Origin: Reyranella sp.
GTDB taxonomy: Bacteria > Pseudomonadota > Alphaproteobacteria > Reyranellales > Reyranellaceae
Direction: 5' to 3'
DNA length: 41,822 nucleotides
Assembly: GCA_029946105.1 (NCBI GenBank)
Contig: JAQSDW010000235.1
Coordinates: 26,516-68,337, forward strand
This document shows, in pieces, positions 1-9,098 of this stretch; the first letter of the stretch is position 1; each line of letters begins with the position of its first letter. Made by a program: the position numbers and the translations under genes. The notes beneath the pieces were generated by a model, which was given only the letters and a program-made list of their open reading frames with translations, was not told the origin of the DNA and did no database searches.

Positions 1-2
1 CG

Positions 3-33
3 TGATCATGAGCGCCACTGGAGTGGCGCGCTC
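3..33. repeat. Palindromic repeat element, partial copy at the left edge
   Basis: TGATCATGAGCG (3-14) runs into a perfect hairpin, GCGCCAC (12-18) and GTGGCGC (23-29) around a TGGA loop. The same TGATCATGAGCG followed by a GCG hairpin occurs at 24890-24915, so this looks like a member of a dispersed REP-like family. It lies just past the 3' end of kdpE and could also act in transcription termination or mRNA stability, although no T-run follows it on the minus strand. Confidence 0.45.
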
Positions 34-82
34 CCCTGAACGCCCGACCGCGAACGACGACCAGACTTCAAATCATCCCGCT

Positions 83-766
83 CTAGACCAGACGATAGCC
101 GACACCGGGCTCGGTGAGCACATGGCGCGGCTGGGCGGGGTCAGCTTCGATCTTCTGGCGAAGCTGGCGCACATAGACCCGCAGATATTGCGGATCGACC
201 AGTTCGTCGCGCCAGACCTCGCGCAGCAGATGCTTGTGCGTCAGCACCTTGCCGGCGTGGATCACGAGCTGCTCCAGGATGTCGTATTCCTTGGGCGAGA
301 GCTTCACGTCTTCGGCGCCGCGCCGCACCAACCGGCGCACCAGGTCTACGCTGAGATCGTCACTGGTGAAGCCGCGCTCGGCGCCCTGTTGCTGGAGGCG
401 GTGGCGCAGCGCCGCGCGCAGCCGCGCCATCAGCTCGTCGGCGCCGAACGGCTTGGTGACATAGTCGTCGGCGCCCGAATCGAGCGCCGTCACCTTGGCC
501 GCCTCGTCGCCGCGGCTCGACAGCACGACGATGGGCACCGGCCCATTGGCACGGATCTGGCCGATCAGCGACAGGCCATCGACATCGGGCAGGCCGAGAT
601 CCAGCAGCACGAGATCGGGGTGATGATGGCGCAGCGCCGACAAGGCCTCGGCGCCGGTCGCGGCCTCCAGGGTGCGATAGTCATGGGCGGCCAGCGTCGT
701 GCGCAGCAGCCGGCGGATCGGCGGCTCGTCCTCGACGATCAGGATCAACGCGGCATCGCCTTTCAT
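83..766 (-). CDS. kdpE: KdpE, response regulator of the kdp operon
   Basis: OmpR/PhoB-type response regulator of 227 aa. The receiver domain (about 6-120) has the acidic pair E12/D13, phospho-acceptor D56 in LVLLDLGLPD and the conserved K105 in VTKPFG. A C-terminal winged-helix DNA-binding domain (about 130-227) ends in a typical RQLRQKIE...GVGYRLV sequence. It is the last gene of the operon and starts one base after the kdpD stop, so translation is probably coupled. In this family KdpD phosphorylates the regulator, which then activates the kdp promoter when K+ is scarce; that role is inferred here from the family and from the gene order. Confidence 0.95.
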   Translation of the reverse strand: MKGDAALILIVEDEPPIRRLLRTTLAAHDYRTLEAATGAEALSALRHHHPDLVLLDLGLPDVDGLSLIGQIRANGPVPIVVLSSRGDEAAKVTALDSGADDYVTKPFGADELMARLRAALRHRLQQQGAERGFTSDDLSVDLVRRLVRRGAEDVKLSPKEYDILEQLVIHAGKVLTHKHLLREVWRDELVDPQYLRVYVRQLRQKIEADPAQPRHVLTEPGVGYRLV

Positions 767-767
767 G

Positions 768-3461
768 TCAGGAGACAGGATAGCTCACCACGAATTCCGC
801 GCCACTGCGGTCGCTTCGATTGCGCGCCGCAATCGTGCCGCCCTGGACCTCAGCGAAGCCCTTGGCGATGGCGAGGCCGAGGCCGGTGCCGGCGAGGCGG
901 CGATCGCCCTCGTGGGAGCGGTAGAACTTGTCGAAGATCCGGCCGAGGTCGGCCGCAGCAATGCCGGGCCCTTCGTCGCGCACGACGATTTCGACACGGC
1001 CCCCCGCGCCGCCTTCACCAACCTGACGCGCCTCGATCTCGATCCGTGCGCCCGCCGGCGAATACTTGGCGGCATTGTCCAGCAGGTTGAACAGCGCCTG
1101 CTCCGCCAGGACGAAATCGAGCGACAGACTAGGCAGACCGGGGGGGACCGACGAGCCCACTTGGCGGCCTTCGAGGAGCGGCATTGCGCGCCGCAATGTC
1201 GTCGACACGAGGTCGCCGACCTCCACAGCCTCGCGCTTGGGCGTGATCGCGCCGGCATCGAGCCGGGTCATGGCCAGCAGGTTGCCGACGAAGCGGTCGA
1301 GCCGCTCGGCCTCGCTCAAGGCCGTGCCCAGCAACTCCGCCCGCGTCGCCTCGTCGTAGCGGTCGCGGTAGCTCCTGAGGCTCGAAAGTGCGCCGATGAT
1401 CGAGGCGAGTGGCGTCCTGAGATCGTGCGACACCGATGTCAGCATAGCCGAACGCAGGCGCTCGCGCTCCACCCCGAGCTGGGCCTGGTCGATGTCGGCC
1501 ACCAGGGTGACGCGCTCGATGGCGACTGCTGCCTGGTTGCCCACGGCATCGAGCAGGCGCCGCTCGGCCGCACTGAGGCCGCCGCCGTCCTTCAGCGACA
1601 GCACGCCGATCACGCCGATTCCGGACCGGCTGGTGCGGATGGGCACGAACAGCCACCGGCCGCCCGGCAGCGTATCGGTGCCCTTGCCGGTCGGCTGGTC
1701 GGCGTTCCATGACCAGCGCGCCGCCGCGAGATCGGCCTCGGTCAACTCGGTCCCCGGCGGAAAGGTGGCCGAGGTTTCGAGCTTGCCGTTTCCCGTCGAA
1801 GTCTTTTCCGGCATCAGAACCACGACCTCGGCATTCAGCAGCCGGGCGAGATGCGTGGCCACGGTCCACAACAGATCGTAGAGGTCGACAACGCCCGCAA
1901 TCTTGCGGCTGAAGGCGTAGAGATCGGCCGTCGTGCGGGCCTCGCGGCGCGCCGCCTCGGTCTGCGCGCGCGTGCGGACGGCGAGCGCGCTGGCCCCCAC
2001 GGCGACAAACATGAAAAGGACGAGAGCCACGACATTGGCAGGATCGGCGATCGTGAATTCGTAGAGCGGCGGCAGGAAGAAGAAATTGTAGCAGAGCACG
2101 CTCAGCCCCGAGACCCAGAGCGACGGCACGAGGCCGTGCCGCACCGCGGCGATCAGGACCGGAACCACGAAGACCAGCGAGATGTTGGGCAGATTGATGA
2201 GATAGTCGATCAACTTGCCGGCGGCGGTGGCCAGCGCCGTGATGATGGCGCCCTCGAGGTAAGGGCCGATCTGGCGCGGTGCGCCCAGCAGCCAGTCGAT
2301 CGGCTGCACCGGCGCCGGCCCGTCGGCCGACGGCGCCACCTCGACGGCAAGCCCCGAGCCGCTGCGCACCAGCTCGTCGACCACCGAGCCGTGGGTCAGC
2401 TCGAACCAGCGCGAGCGCCGCGACTTGCCGACCACGACGCGCGTGGCGTTGCGGGCGCGGGCAAAGGCCACGACCTCCTCGACCACCGAACGGCCGGGCA
2501 CCGTCACTACCTCGGCGCCGAGCTGCGTGGCCAGACGCATGGTCTCGGCCAGGCAGGCATGCTCGGCGTCGCTGAGACCGGCGTGGCGGTCGGTCTCGAC
2601 ATAGAGCGCGATCAGCTCGGCATCGAGGCTGTCGGCGGTGCGTTTGGCGGCGCGCACGGCATTGGCCGCGCCCGGGCTGGGGTCGAGGCACACGATCACC
2701 CGTTCGCCGGCCGCCCACGGGCCGGTGATGGCGTGCTCGCGCATGTAGTTGAGCATCTGGTCGTCGACGCGTTCGGCGGTGCGCCGAAGCGCCAGCTCGC
2801 GCAGCGCCGTCAGGTTGCCCGGCGAGAAATAGCGCCGTACCGCGCGCTGGGCCTGCTCGCGGACGTAGACCTTGCCCTCGCCCAGCCGCGCGATCAGGTC
2901 GGCGGGCGTCAGGTCGATCAACTCGACCTCGTCGGCGGTGTCGACGATCCTGTCGGGGACGGTCTCGCGCACGCGGATGCGGGTGATGCGCGCCACCACG
3001 TCGTTCAGGCTCTCGATGTGCTGCACGTTCAGCGTCGAATAGACATCGATACCAGCCGCCAGCAGCTCCTCGACATCGAGATAGCGCTTGGGATGGCGGC
3101 TGCCCTCGGCATTGGTGTGCGCAAGCTCGTCGACCAGCACCAGCGCCGGCCGGCGCGCCAGGATGGCGTCGATGTCCATTTCCTCGAGCACGCGGCCTTT
3201 GTAATCGCGGCACCTGCGCGGCAGGATTTCGAGGCCCGCCAGTTGCGCCTCGGTTTCGGCGCGGCCGTGCGTTTCCACGACTCCCACGACGACATCGACG
3301 CCCTCCAGCTTGCGGCGCCGGGCGGTCGACAGCATTTCCCAGGTCTTGCCGACGCCAGGCGCGGCGCCCAGGAAGATCTTGTGCTTGCCGCGCGCCTCCT
3401 TTTCCGCCGCCTTCAGCAGGGCGTCGGGCGAAGGGCGGGCTTCTTCACCGACGCCGGCCAT
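768..3461 (-). CDS. kdpD: KdpD, K+/turgor-responsive sensor histidine kinase
   Basis: Sensor kinase of 897 aa, the usual KdpD length. The N-terminal KdpD domain has Walker A GAAPGVGKT (32-40) and a Walker-B-like VLVDELAHTN (about 108-117). A Usp-like domain follows (about 250-375), then a four-helix DUF4118 membrane region (about 400-495), a GAF-like linker, and the kinase core with phospho-acceptor H679 in SVSHDLRTPL, N box N796 in LLDNAAKYSP, and G boxes DEGPGI and GTGLGLAIAKG. It starts 15 bases after the kdpC stop with no clear ribosome-binding site, so coupling to kdpC is likely. It probably phosphorylates KdpE at low K+. Confidence 0.96.
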   Translation of the reverse strand: MAGVGEEARPSPDALLKAAEKEARGKHKIFLGAAPGVGKTWEMLSTARRRKLEGVDVVVGVVETHGRAETEAQLAGLEILPRRCRDYKGRVLEEMDIDAILARRPALVLVDELAHTNAEGSRHPKRYLDVEELLAAGIDVYSTLNVQHIESLNDVVARITRIRVRETVPDRIVDTADEVELIDLTPADLIARLGEGKVYVREQAQRAVRRYFSPGNLTALRELALRRTAERVDDQMLNYMREHAITGPWAAGERVIVCLDPSPGAANAVRAAKRTADSLDAELIALYVETDRHAGLSDAEHACLAETMRLATQLGAEVVTVPGRSVVEEVVAFARARNATRVVVGKSRRSRWFELTHGSVVDELVRSGSGLAVEVAPSADGPAPVQPIDWLLGAPRQIGPYLEGAIITALATAAGKLIDYLINLPNISLVFVVPVLIAAVRHGLVPSLWVSGLSVLCYNFFFLPPLYEFTIADPANVVALVLFMFVAVGASALAVRTRAQTEAARREARTTADLYAFSRKIAGVVDLYDLLWTVATHLARLLNAEVVVLMPEKTSTGNGKLETSATFPPGTELTEADLAAARWSWNADQPTGKGTDTLPGGRWLFVPIRTSRSGIGVIGVLSLKDGGGLSAAERRLLDAVGNQAAVAIERVTLVADIDQAQLGVERERLRSAMLTSVSHDLRTPLASIIGALSSLRSYRDRYDEATRAELLGTALSEAERLDRFVGNLLAMTRLDAGAITPKREAVEVGDLVSTTLRRAMPLLEGRQVGSSVPPGLPSLSLDFVLAEQALFNLLDNAAKYSPAGARIEIEARQVGEGGAGGRVEIVVRDEGPGIAAADLGRIFDKFYRSHEGDRRLAGTGLGLAIAKGFAEVQGGTIAARNRSDRSGAEFVVSYPVS

Positions 3462-3476
3462 GGGGCACGATCATTG

Positions 3477-4079
3477 TCACCGCTTGGGCAGCGCGTCGAG
3501 GGCGAGATTGAGCTTCAACACGTTGACCTTGGGCTCGCCCAGTATGCCCAGTTCGCGGCCTGCCGTGTGCTGCGCCACCAGCTTCTGGACCTCGGCCTCC
3601 GGCAAGTTGCGCGCCTTGGCAATCCGCGCCACCTGCCACGCCGCGGCGGCCGGCGAGATGTGCGGGTCGAGGCCGCTGCCCGAGGTCGTGACCATATCGG
3701 CCGGCACGGGCTTGTCCGCGGCCCCGCCCAGCTTCTCCACGTCCTCCTTGACGCGATCGACCAGCGTCTTGGACGTCGGCCCCAGGTTGGAGCCGGCCGA
3801 GCTGGCGGCATTGTAGGGCGCCGGCACGGTCTTGGTGGCGTCGGCGGGGTCGGTATCGGTCGTGGCCGACGGCCGGCCCTGGAAGTAGCGGTCGTCCGCG
3901 AAATTCTGGCCGATCAGCGCCGAGCCCACGACCTTGCCGTCGCGGGTGAGCAGGGAGCCCGCCGCCTGGTCGCGGAAGACGGCGCCCGCGACGCCGGTCA
4001 TGGCGAGCGGATAGGCGAGACCGGTGAGGACGGTCATCAGCAGCAGGATGACGATGGAAGCACGAATGTTGCGAAGCAT
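3477..4079 (-). CDS. kdpC: KdpC, K+-transporting ATPase subunit C
   Basis: 200 aa with a single N-terminal membrane helix (about 4-25) and a periplasmic or outer-facing domain, as in other KdpC proteins. Hallmarks include [48 protein letters not shown] and [15 protein letters not shown] chose the ATG at 4079 (product begins MLRNIRAS) over an in-frame ATG at 4097. It matches family N-termini, sits 10 bases after the kdpB stop, and has TGAGG correctly spaced upstream. KdpC is an accessory subunit that stabilises KdpA-KdpB and raises K+ affinity. Confidence 0.95.
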   Translation of the reverse strand: MLRNIRASIVILLLMTVLTGLAYPLAMTGVAGAVFRDQAAGSLLTRDGKVVGSALIGQNFADDRYFQGRPSATTDTDPADATKTVPAPYNAASSAGSNLGPTSKTLVDRVKEDVEKLGGAADKPVPADMVTTSGSGLDPHISPAAAAWQVARIAKARNLPEAEVQKLVAQHTAGRELGILGEPKVNVLKLNLALDALPKR

Positions 4080-4089
4080 GGCATTATCC

Positions 4090-6138
4090 TCAGGCAAGGC
4101 CCGTAGCGGCGACGATGACGTCGATCAGCTTGATGCCGACGAAAGGCACGATCAGGCCGCCGACGCCGTAGACCAGCAGGTTGCGACGCAGCAGTGCTGC
4201 CGCCGTGCTCGGCCGGTACTTCACGCCGCGCAGCGCCAGCGGGATCAGCGCCACGATGATCAGGGCATTGAAGATGATGGCCGACAGGATGGCGCTCTGC
4301 GGCGTGGCGAGGTGCATGACGTTCAGCACGCCGATCTGCGGATAGAAGGCGATGAACATGGCCGGGATGATGGCGAAGTACTTCGCCACGTCGTTGGCGA
4401 CCGAGAAGGTCGTGAGCGCGCCGCGGGTCATGAGGAGCTGCTTTCCGATGCCCACGATTTCGATCAGCTTGGTCGGGTCGCTGTCGAGATCGACCATGTT
4501 GCCGGCCTCTCGCGCAGCGTTGGTGCCGGTCTGCATGGCGACGCCGACATCGGCCTGGGCAAGCGCCGGCGCGTCGTTGGTGCCGTCGCCGCACATCGCC
4601 ACCAGCTTGCCGCCGGCCTGTTCCTTGCGAATCAGCTGCAACTTGGCCTCGGGCGTGGCCTGGGCCAGGAAATCGTCGACCCCGGCTTCGGCTGCGATGG
4701 CGGCGGCGGTCTGGGCATTGTCGCCAGTGATCATCACGGTGCGGATGCCCATGCTGCGGAGTTCCGCGAAGCGCTCGCGAATGCCGCCCTTCACCACATC
4801 CTTCAGGTAGACGACACCCAGCACCTGACCATTGCGCGACACCGCGAGCGGCGTGCCGCCTTCCTTGGAGATATAGCTGGCGATGCGATCGATTTCCGCC
4901 ATCGGCGGGGTGGCCCCCATCGAGCGCGCATGGGCCACCACCGCATCGACCGCGCCCTTGCGGATCACCGAACCCTCGTGGTCGACGCCGCTCATCCGGG
5001 TCTGGGCCGTGAAGGGCACGAATTGGCCCTTGAGCTCGGCGACATCGACGCCGCGCAGCCCATACTTCTCCTTGGCGAGGACCACGATCGAGCGGCCCTC
5101 GGGCGTCTCGTCCGACAAGCTGGCGAGCTGGGCCACGCGGGCCACTTCGTTCTCGTCGATGCCCTGGACCGGGATGAACTGCGTGGCATGCCGGTTGCCG
5201 AGCGTGATGGTGCCGGTCTTGTCGAGCAGCAGCGTGTCGACATCGCCCGCCGCCTCGACGGCGCGGCCGGAAGTCGCCAGCACGTTGAAGCGCACCAGGC
5301 GGTTCATGCCGGCAATGCCGATGGCCGACAGCAGGGCGCCGATGGTGGTGGGGATCAGCGTCACGAACAGCGCGATCAGCACGATCACCGAAACAGAGCC
5401 GCCGGCATAGGCGGCGAAGCTCGGGATGGTGACCACCGCCAGCACGAAGATGAGGGTGAGCCCGGCCAGCAGCACGTTCAGCGCCAGCTCGTTCGGCGTC
5501 TTCTGGCGCGCGGCACCCTCGACCAGGGCGATCATGCGGTCGAGGAAGCTCGAACCTTCTTCCGCCGTGATCCGCACCTTGATGTGGTCCGACAGCACCT
5601 TGGTGCCGCCGGTCACGGCCGAGCGGTCGCCGCCCGCCTCGCGGATGACCGGCGCCGATTCGCCGGTGATCGCCGATTCGTCGATGGTGGCCACGCCCTC
5701 GATGATCTCGCCGTCGCCCGGCACGATGTCGCCGGCCTCGACCAGCACCACCATGCCGACCTTCAGGGCATGGGCGCGCACCGGCTCGAAAATGTCGCTG
5801 ACGCCCACCAGGACCTTGGCGATGGTTTCGCTCCGCATGCGGCGCAGGGTTTCCGCCTGGGCCTTGCCGCGGCCTTCGGCCACCGCTTCGGCGAAGGTGG
5901 CGAACAGGAGCGTCAGCCACAGCCAGGCCACGATCTGGATCTCGAATCCGATGCCCGGCGCGCGCACGACGATGTCGCGCACCATCAGTACCGTGGCGAC
6001 CAGCGCCACCAGCTCGACGGTGAACATCACCGGGTTCTTCATCAGGTCCCGCGGATGCAGCTTGGCGAAGCTCGCCACCACGGCGGGCTTCAGGATGGCC
6101 GCGTCGAACAGGGACTGCGACTTGTCACGTTTGCTCAT
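4090..6138 (-). CDS. kdpB: KdpB, P-type ATPase catalytic subunit
   Basis: 682 aa. Phosphorylation motif DKTGTIT has D306 (D307 in E. coli). The actuator-loop TGES is at 158-161, and S161 matches the serine whose phosphorylation inhibits E. coli KdpB. The hinge motif is [12 protein letters not shown]. Membrane helices lie near 37-55, 65-82, 218-240, 250-275 and in the C-terminal third. It hydrolyses ATP to drive K+ import through KdpA. A good AAGAGG ribosome-binding site precedes the ATG, which lies 10 bases past the kdpA stop. Confidence 0.97.
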   Translation of the reverse strand: MSKRDKSQSLFDAAILKPAVVASFAKLHPRDLMKNPVMFTVELVALVATVLMVRDIVVRAPGIGFEIQIVAWLWLTLLFATFAEAVAEGRGKAQAETLRRMRSETIAKVLVGVSDIFEPVRAHALKVGMVVLVEAGDIVPGDGEIIEGVATIDESAITGESAPVIREAGGDRSAVTGGTKVLSDHIKVRITAEEGSSFLDRMIALVEGAARQKTPNELALNVLLAGLTLIFVLAVVTIPSFAAYAGGSVSVIVLIALFVTLIPTTIGALLSAIGIAGMNRLVRFNVLATSGRAVEAAGDVDTLLLDKTGTITLGNRHATQFIPVQGIDENEVARVAQLASLSDETPEGRSIVVLAKEKYGLRGVDVAELKGQFVPFTAQTRMSGVDHEGSVIRKGAVDAVVAHARSMGATPPMAEIDRIASYISKEGGTPLAVSRNGQVLGVVYLKDVVKGGIRERFAELRSMGIRTVMITGDNAQTAAAIAAEAGVDDFLAQATPEAKLQLIRKEQAGGKLVAMCGDGTNDAPALAQADVGVAMQTGTNAAREAGNMVDLDSDPTKLIEIVGIGKQLLMTRGALTTFSVANDVAKYFAIIPAMFIAFYPQIGVLNVMHLATPQSAILSAIIFNALIIVALIPLALRGVKYRPSTAAALLRRNLLVYGVGGLIVPFVGIKLIDVIVAATGLA

Positions 6139-6148
6139 GGGATGCCTC

Positions 6149-7858
6149 TTAGAACAGCGCGCCGGCCAGCATCGCGAAATGTTCCGCGATGGGCCCGAGG
6201 GCGAGAGCCGGCAGAAAGGTGAGACCGCCGACGATCAGGATGGCGCCGACCAGCAGGCCGACGAACAGCGGGCCGTCGGTCGGGAAGGTGCCGAGCGAGA
6301 CGGCCGATTTGCGCTTGGCCGCCAGGGATCCTGCCACCGCCAGCATCGGCACGATGAGGGCGAAGCGGCCGACCATCATCCCGACCGCGAGCGTGGTGTT
6401 GTAGAACAGGGTGTTTCCCGTGAGCCCCGCGAAGGCACTGCCGTTGTTGCCGGCCGCCGAGGCGAAGGCATAGAGGATCTCGCTGAAGCCGTGCGGCCCC
6501 ACATTGGCTGGCCCGGCGAGCCCCGCCGGCAGCACCGCGGCCAGCGCCGTGAAGCCCAGGATGGCGAGAGGCAGGCAGAGGATGGCCAGCATGGTGAACT
6601 TGACGTCGCGCGCCTCGATCTTCTTGCCGACATACTCCGGCGTGCGTCCGACCATGAGGCCGGCCAGGAAGATCGCCAGGACGGCGAACAGCAGCATGCC
6701 GTAAAGACCGGCGCCGACGCCGCCGATGATGATCTCGCCCAGCAGGATGTTGATCAGCGGGATCATGCCGCCGAGCGGCATGAAGCTGTCGTGCATGGAA
6801 TTCACCGCGCCGCAGGAGGCCGCCGTGGTGATGACGGCAAACAGGGCCGACAGCGGCGCGCCGAAGCGCACCTCCTTGCCCTCCATGTTGCCCATGGCGT
6901 TATCCATGCCGACCGCGGCCAGCAGCGGGTTGCCGCCGGCTTCCGCCCAATAGGCGACGAAGACGCCGGCGACGAACAGAACACCCATGGCGGCCAGGAG
7001 CGCCCAGCCCTGGCGTTCGGCGCCGACGGCACGGCCGAAGACGTTGGTCAGCGCCGCGCCGATCGCGAAGATAGTGAGCATCTGCACGAGGTTCGAGAGC
7101 GCCGTCGGATTCTCGTAGGGATGTGCCGAGTTGGCGTTGAAGAAGCCACCGCCGTTGGTGCCCAGCATCTTGATCGCGAGCTGCGAGGCCACCGGCCCCT
7201 GGGCAATGGTCTGCTTGCCGCCCTCGAGCGTCGTCGCCTCGACATAGGCGCCGAGATTCTGCGGTACGCCCTGCCAGACATAGAACAGGGTGAGCACGAT
7301 GCAGAACGGCAGCAGCACATAGAGGGTCACGCGCACGATGTCGGCCCAGAAGTTGCCGATGCCCTTGGCGCCGGTGCGGGCAAAACCGCGGATGAAGGCC
7401 ATGGCGAGCGCGATGCCGGTGGCGGCGCTCAGGAAATTCTGAACCGTGAGCCCGGTCATCTGCGACAGGTAGCTCATGGTCGACTCGCCGCCGTAGTTCT
7501 GCCAGTTCGTGTTGGTGAGGAAGCTGATGGCCGTATTGAAGGAGAGATCGGGCGCCACCGCCGCCATGTCCTGCGGATTGGACGGCAGGATGCTCTGCAG
7601 GCGCAGCAGCAGGTAGAGGAGCACGAAGCCCGCGATGTGGAAAATCAGCATGGCGCGGCAATAGACCCACCAGCTCTGGTCCTTCCTGGGATCGACGCCG
7701 GCCAGCCGATAGAAGCCGCGTTCGATCGGCGCCAGCACCGGCGACATGAAGGTGCGCTGTCCCTCCATGACGCGGCCGAGATAGCCGCCGAGGGGTCGCG
7801 TGAGCACCAGCAGGATCGCAACATAAAGGGCGATCTGCACCCAGCCGTTGAAAGTCAT
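6149..7858 (-). CDS. kdpA: KdpA, K+-binding and translocating subunit
   Basis: 569 aa polytopic protein of the SKT superfamily (E. coli KdpA is 557 aa), with about ten membrane helices. The four pore-loop regions are recognisable: [14 protein letters not shown] (Q120 near the first filter), [38 protein letters not shown] and [15 protein letters not shown]. It forms the selectivity filter and the tunnel that passes K+ to KdpB. The ATG follows a GAGG ribosome-binding site and lies 18 bases past the kdpF stop. Confidence 0.97.
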   Translation of the reverse strand: MTFNGWVQIALYVAILLVLTRPLGGYLGRVMEGQRTFMSPVLAPIERGFYRLAGVDPRKDQSWWVYCRAMLIFHIAGFVLLYLLLRLQSILPSNPQDMAAVAPDLSFNTAISFLTNTNWQNYGGESTMSYLSQMTGLTVQNFLSAATGIALAMAFIRGFARTGAKGIGNFWADIVRVTLYVLLPFCIVLTLFYVWQGVPQNLGAYVEATTLEGGKQTIAQGPVASQLAIKMLGTNGGGFFNANSAHPYENPTALSNLVQMLTIFAIGAALTNVFGRAVGAERQGWALLAAMGVLFVAGVFVAYWAEAGGNPLLAAVGMDNAMGNMEGKEVRFGAPLSALFAVITTAASCGAVNSMHDSFMPLGGMIPLINILLGEIIIGGVGAGLYGMLLFAVLAIFLAGLMVGRTPEYVGKKIEARDVKFTMLAILCLPLAILGFTALAAVLPAGLAGPANVGPHGFSEILYAFASAAGNNGSAFAGLTGNTLFYNTTLAVGMMVGRFALIVPMLAVAGSLAAKRKSAVSLGTFPTDGPLFVGLLVGAILIVGGLTFLPALALGPIAEHFAMLAGALF

Positions 7859-7876
7859 GGCAACCTCGGAACTTCC

Positions 7877-7966
7877 CTAGAATTTTTCCGGGCGCGCCAG
7901 CGCGACCGTGAGATAGACGAGCAGGATCGCGACCAGCGCGCCGCCCAGGACGTAATCGAGAATCAT
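7877..7966 (-). CDS. kdpF: KdpF, small stabilising subunit of the Kdp ATPase
   Basis: A 29-aa protein beginning MILDYVLGGALV and ending in ARPEKF: one hydrophobic helix with a short basic tail. The RPE(K/R)F-type ending and the position directly before kdpA are the KdpF signature. In E. coli KdpF associates with KdpABC and stabilises the complex. A TGAGG ribosome-binding site overlaps the stop of the preceding small ORF, suggesting coupled translation. Confidence 0.9.
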   Translation of the reverse strand: MILDYVLGGALVAILLVYLTVALARPEKF

Positions 7967-7973
7967 GGGAGCC

Positions 7974-8057
7974 TCACAGCCTGTTGCACAGGCGTTCGTA
8001 GGCGATCAGCAGGCAGAACAGGACGACGCCGGCGCCCAGGAAAACGAGATCGAGCAT
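7974..8057 (-). CDS. 27-aa membrane microprotein heading the kdp operon
   Basis: Predicted 27-aa product, begins MLDLVFLGAGVVLF, has one hydrophobic helix (about 3-19) and ends in a polar tail ERLCNRL. It has the best ribosome-binding site in the operon, AAGGAGG, with good spacing. The stop lies 7 bases before the kdpF ATG. It resembles KdpF in size and layout but lacks the RPEKF ending. An upstream in-frame ATG would add 7 residues but lies before the ribosome-binding site. Function unknown; an extra small subunit of the Kdp complex is my inference from position. I recall similar short ORFs before kdpF in other proteobacteria but could not check this. Confidence 0.75.
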   Translation of the reverse strand: MLDLVFLGAGVVLFCLLIAYERLCNRL

Positions 8058-8092
8058 GGGACCCTCCTTCGCCGACATAGAAGGGCCTTGGC

Positions 8093-8144
8093 GCATAGGA
8101 ATTCGAGCCGCCGGAGGACCCGGCGGCATATGAACGGCATAGGA
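8093..8144 (-). promoter_or_regulatory. Putative kdp control region with direct repeats and a hairpin
   Basis: Upstream of the kdp operon, GCATAGGA occurs at 8093-8100 and again at 8137-8144, 44 bases apart in the same orientation. Between them lies a perfect 8-bp hairpin, GCCGCCGG (8107-8114) and CCGGCGGC (8120-8127). Spacing of about four helical turns would suit a dimeric regulator such as KdpE, but I cannot match this to a known KdpE site; the assignment is tentative. Confidence 0.3.
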
Positions 8145-8151
8145 TTATTGG

Positions 8152-8182
8152 GCCGCGGCCCGGCGGAAACCGGGGCCGCGGC
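8152..8182 (-). terminator. GC-rich hairpin terminator after cyoD
   Basis: GCCGCGGCCCGG (8152-8163) pairs with the 13-base arm 8170-8182 through 12 bp with one bulged G, around a 6-base loop. On the minus strand it begins 11 bases after the cyoD stop and is followed by AATAATCCTAT, AT-rich but not a clean T-run. It probably separates cyoABCD from the kdp operon downstream on the same strand. Confidence 0.55.
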
Positions 8183-8193
8183 GGGTTCGAGTG

Positions 8194-8502
8194 CTAGATC
8201 GCCATGCGCTGGTGCAGGTCGAACATGATCCAGAAGCTGCCGCCCACCATGATGAAGATCAGCACCGTAGTGAAGACGATGGCGAGCAGGTTCTCCTTGG
8301 GCGTAGTCGTGAAGTTGAGGTGCAGGAAGAACCTGAGGTGAACCAGGACCTGCAGGATGGCGGCACCGGCGATCAGCAGCAGCGTGCGCTGCGGCGGCAA
8401 TGCGTGCGTGATCACGACGTAAAAAGGAATGGCCGTAAGCACGACGGCGAGCACGAAGCCGATCAGGTAGGTACGCAGACCGTGCTCGGTATGGTTTTCC
8501 AT
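8194..8502 (-). CDS. cyoD: CyoD, cytochrome o ubiquinol oxidase subunit IV
   Basis: 102 aa with three membrane helices (about 14-34, 44-64, 76-96). Family features are the GLRTYLIGFVLAVVLTAIPF start, LQVLVHLRFFLHLN and the C-terminal MVGGSFWIMFDLH. The ATG at 8502 overlaps the cyoC stop as ATGA. A longer upstream reading of the frame runs inside cyoC and was discarded. CyoD is a small accessory subunit that assists assembly of the CuB site in subunit I. Confidence 0.95.
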   Translation of the reverse strand: MENHTEHGLRTYLIGFVLAVVLTAIPFYVVITHALPPQRTLLLIAGAAILQVLVHLRFFLHLNFTTTPKENLLAIVFTTVLIFIMVGGSFWIMFDLHQRMAI

Positions 8503-9098
8503 CACAGCAGCCCCGGAAGATAGACGATCGAGAAGATGCCGACCCAGGCGATGTCGAGGAAGTGCCAGAACAGGCCGAGGCGGAACAGGCGCGAGGTCAC
8601 GGGCACGGAGAGGCCCTTCATCATCACCTGGCCGCACATGATCAGGATCCAGGTGAGGCCGACGCTGACATGCAGGCCGTGGGTGCCGACCAGGGTGAAG
8701 AAGGCCGACAGGAAGCCGCTGCGATCAGGGCCGGCGCCGATCTTGATCATGCCGGCGAACTCGCGGAGTTCCAGGAACACGAAGCCTGCACCCAGCACGA
8801 AGGTGACGAGCAGCCAGAACAGCACAGCACCGCGGTTGCCGGTCCTGGAGCAGAGCGAGGCGAAGCCGAAGGTGGTGCTGCTGACCAGCAGCAGCGCTGT
8901 TTCGAGGGAGGCGTTGCGGAGGTCGAACAGCTGCTTGCCGCCGGGTCCGCCATCGGTGTTGTTGACCATGGTGACGTAGGTCGCGAACAGGAGCGCGAAG
9001 ATGACGGCATCGCCCATCAGGTAGAGCCAGAAGCCGAGCGCCCGCTGTTCGTGGGTTTCGGCCGCTTCGCTCTCGTGCGCAGTCACGGCGGCGCTCAT
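8502..9098 (-). CDS. cyoC: CyoC, cytochrome o ubiquinol oxidase subunit III
   Basis: 198 aa with five membrane helices, the normal size for subunit III of bo3 oxidases (shorter than CoxC). It starts with a polar, His- and Glu-containing tail, then [21 protein letters not shown]. Conserved later segments are FVFLELREF and the helix-5 signature [13 protein letters not shown]. The start overlaps the cyoB stop as ATGA and the stop overlaps the cyoD start in the same way, so the genes are translationally linked. Confidence 0.96.
   Translation of the reverse strand: MSAAVTAHESEAAETHEQRALGFWLYLMGDAVIFALLFATYVTMVNNTDGGPGGKQLFDLRNASLETALLLVSSTTFGFASLCSRTGNRGAVLFWLLVTFVLGAGFVFLELREFAGMIKIGAGPDRSGFLSAFFTLVGTHGLHVSVGLTWILIMCGQVMMKGLSVPVTSRLFRLGLFWHFLDIAWVGIFSIVYLPGLL

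Noticed and set aside
4080..4097. Six-codon longer kdpC start
   Set aside because: The product would not match family N-termini, and the TGAGG site lies within this extension, directly before the ATG at 4079.
1851..4106. Long open frame on the plus strand across kdpD and kdpC
   Set aside because: Antisense shadow of GC-rich genes; product is His/Asp/Arg/Gly-rich with no domain, while the minus-strand kdp proteins are unmistakable. The same applies to the long plus-strand frames at 4024-6222 and 5426-8080.
8161..8200. GGGTTCGAGTGC as a tRNA T-loop
   Set aside because: No matching acceptor stem, anticodon arm or D-arm around it; it lies between the terminator hairpin and cyoD.
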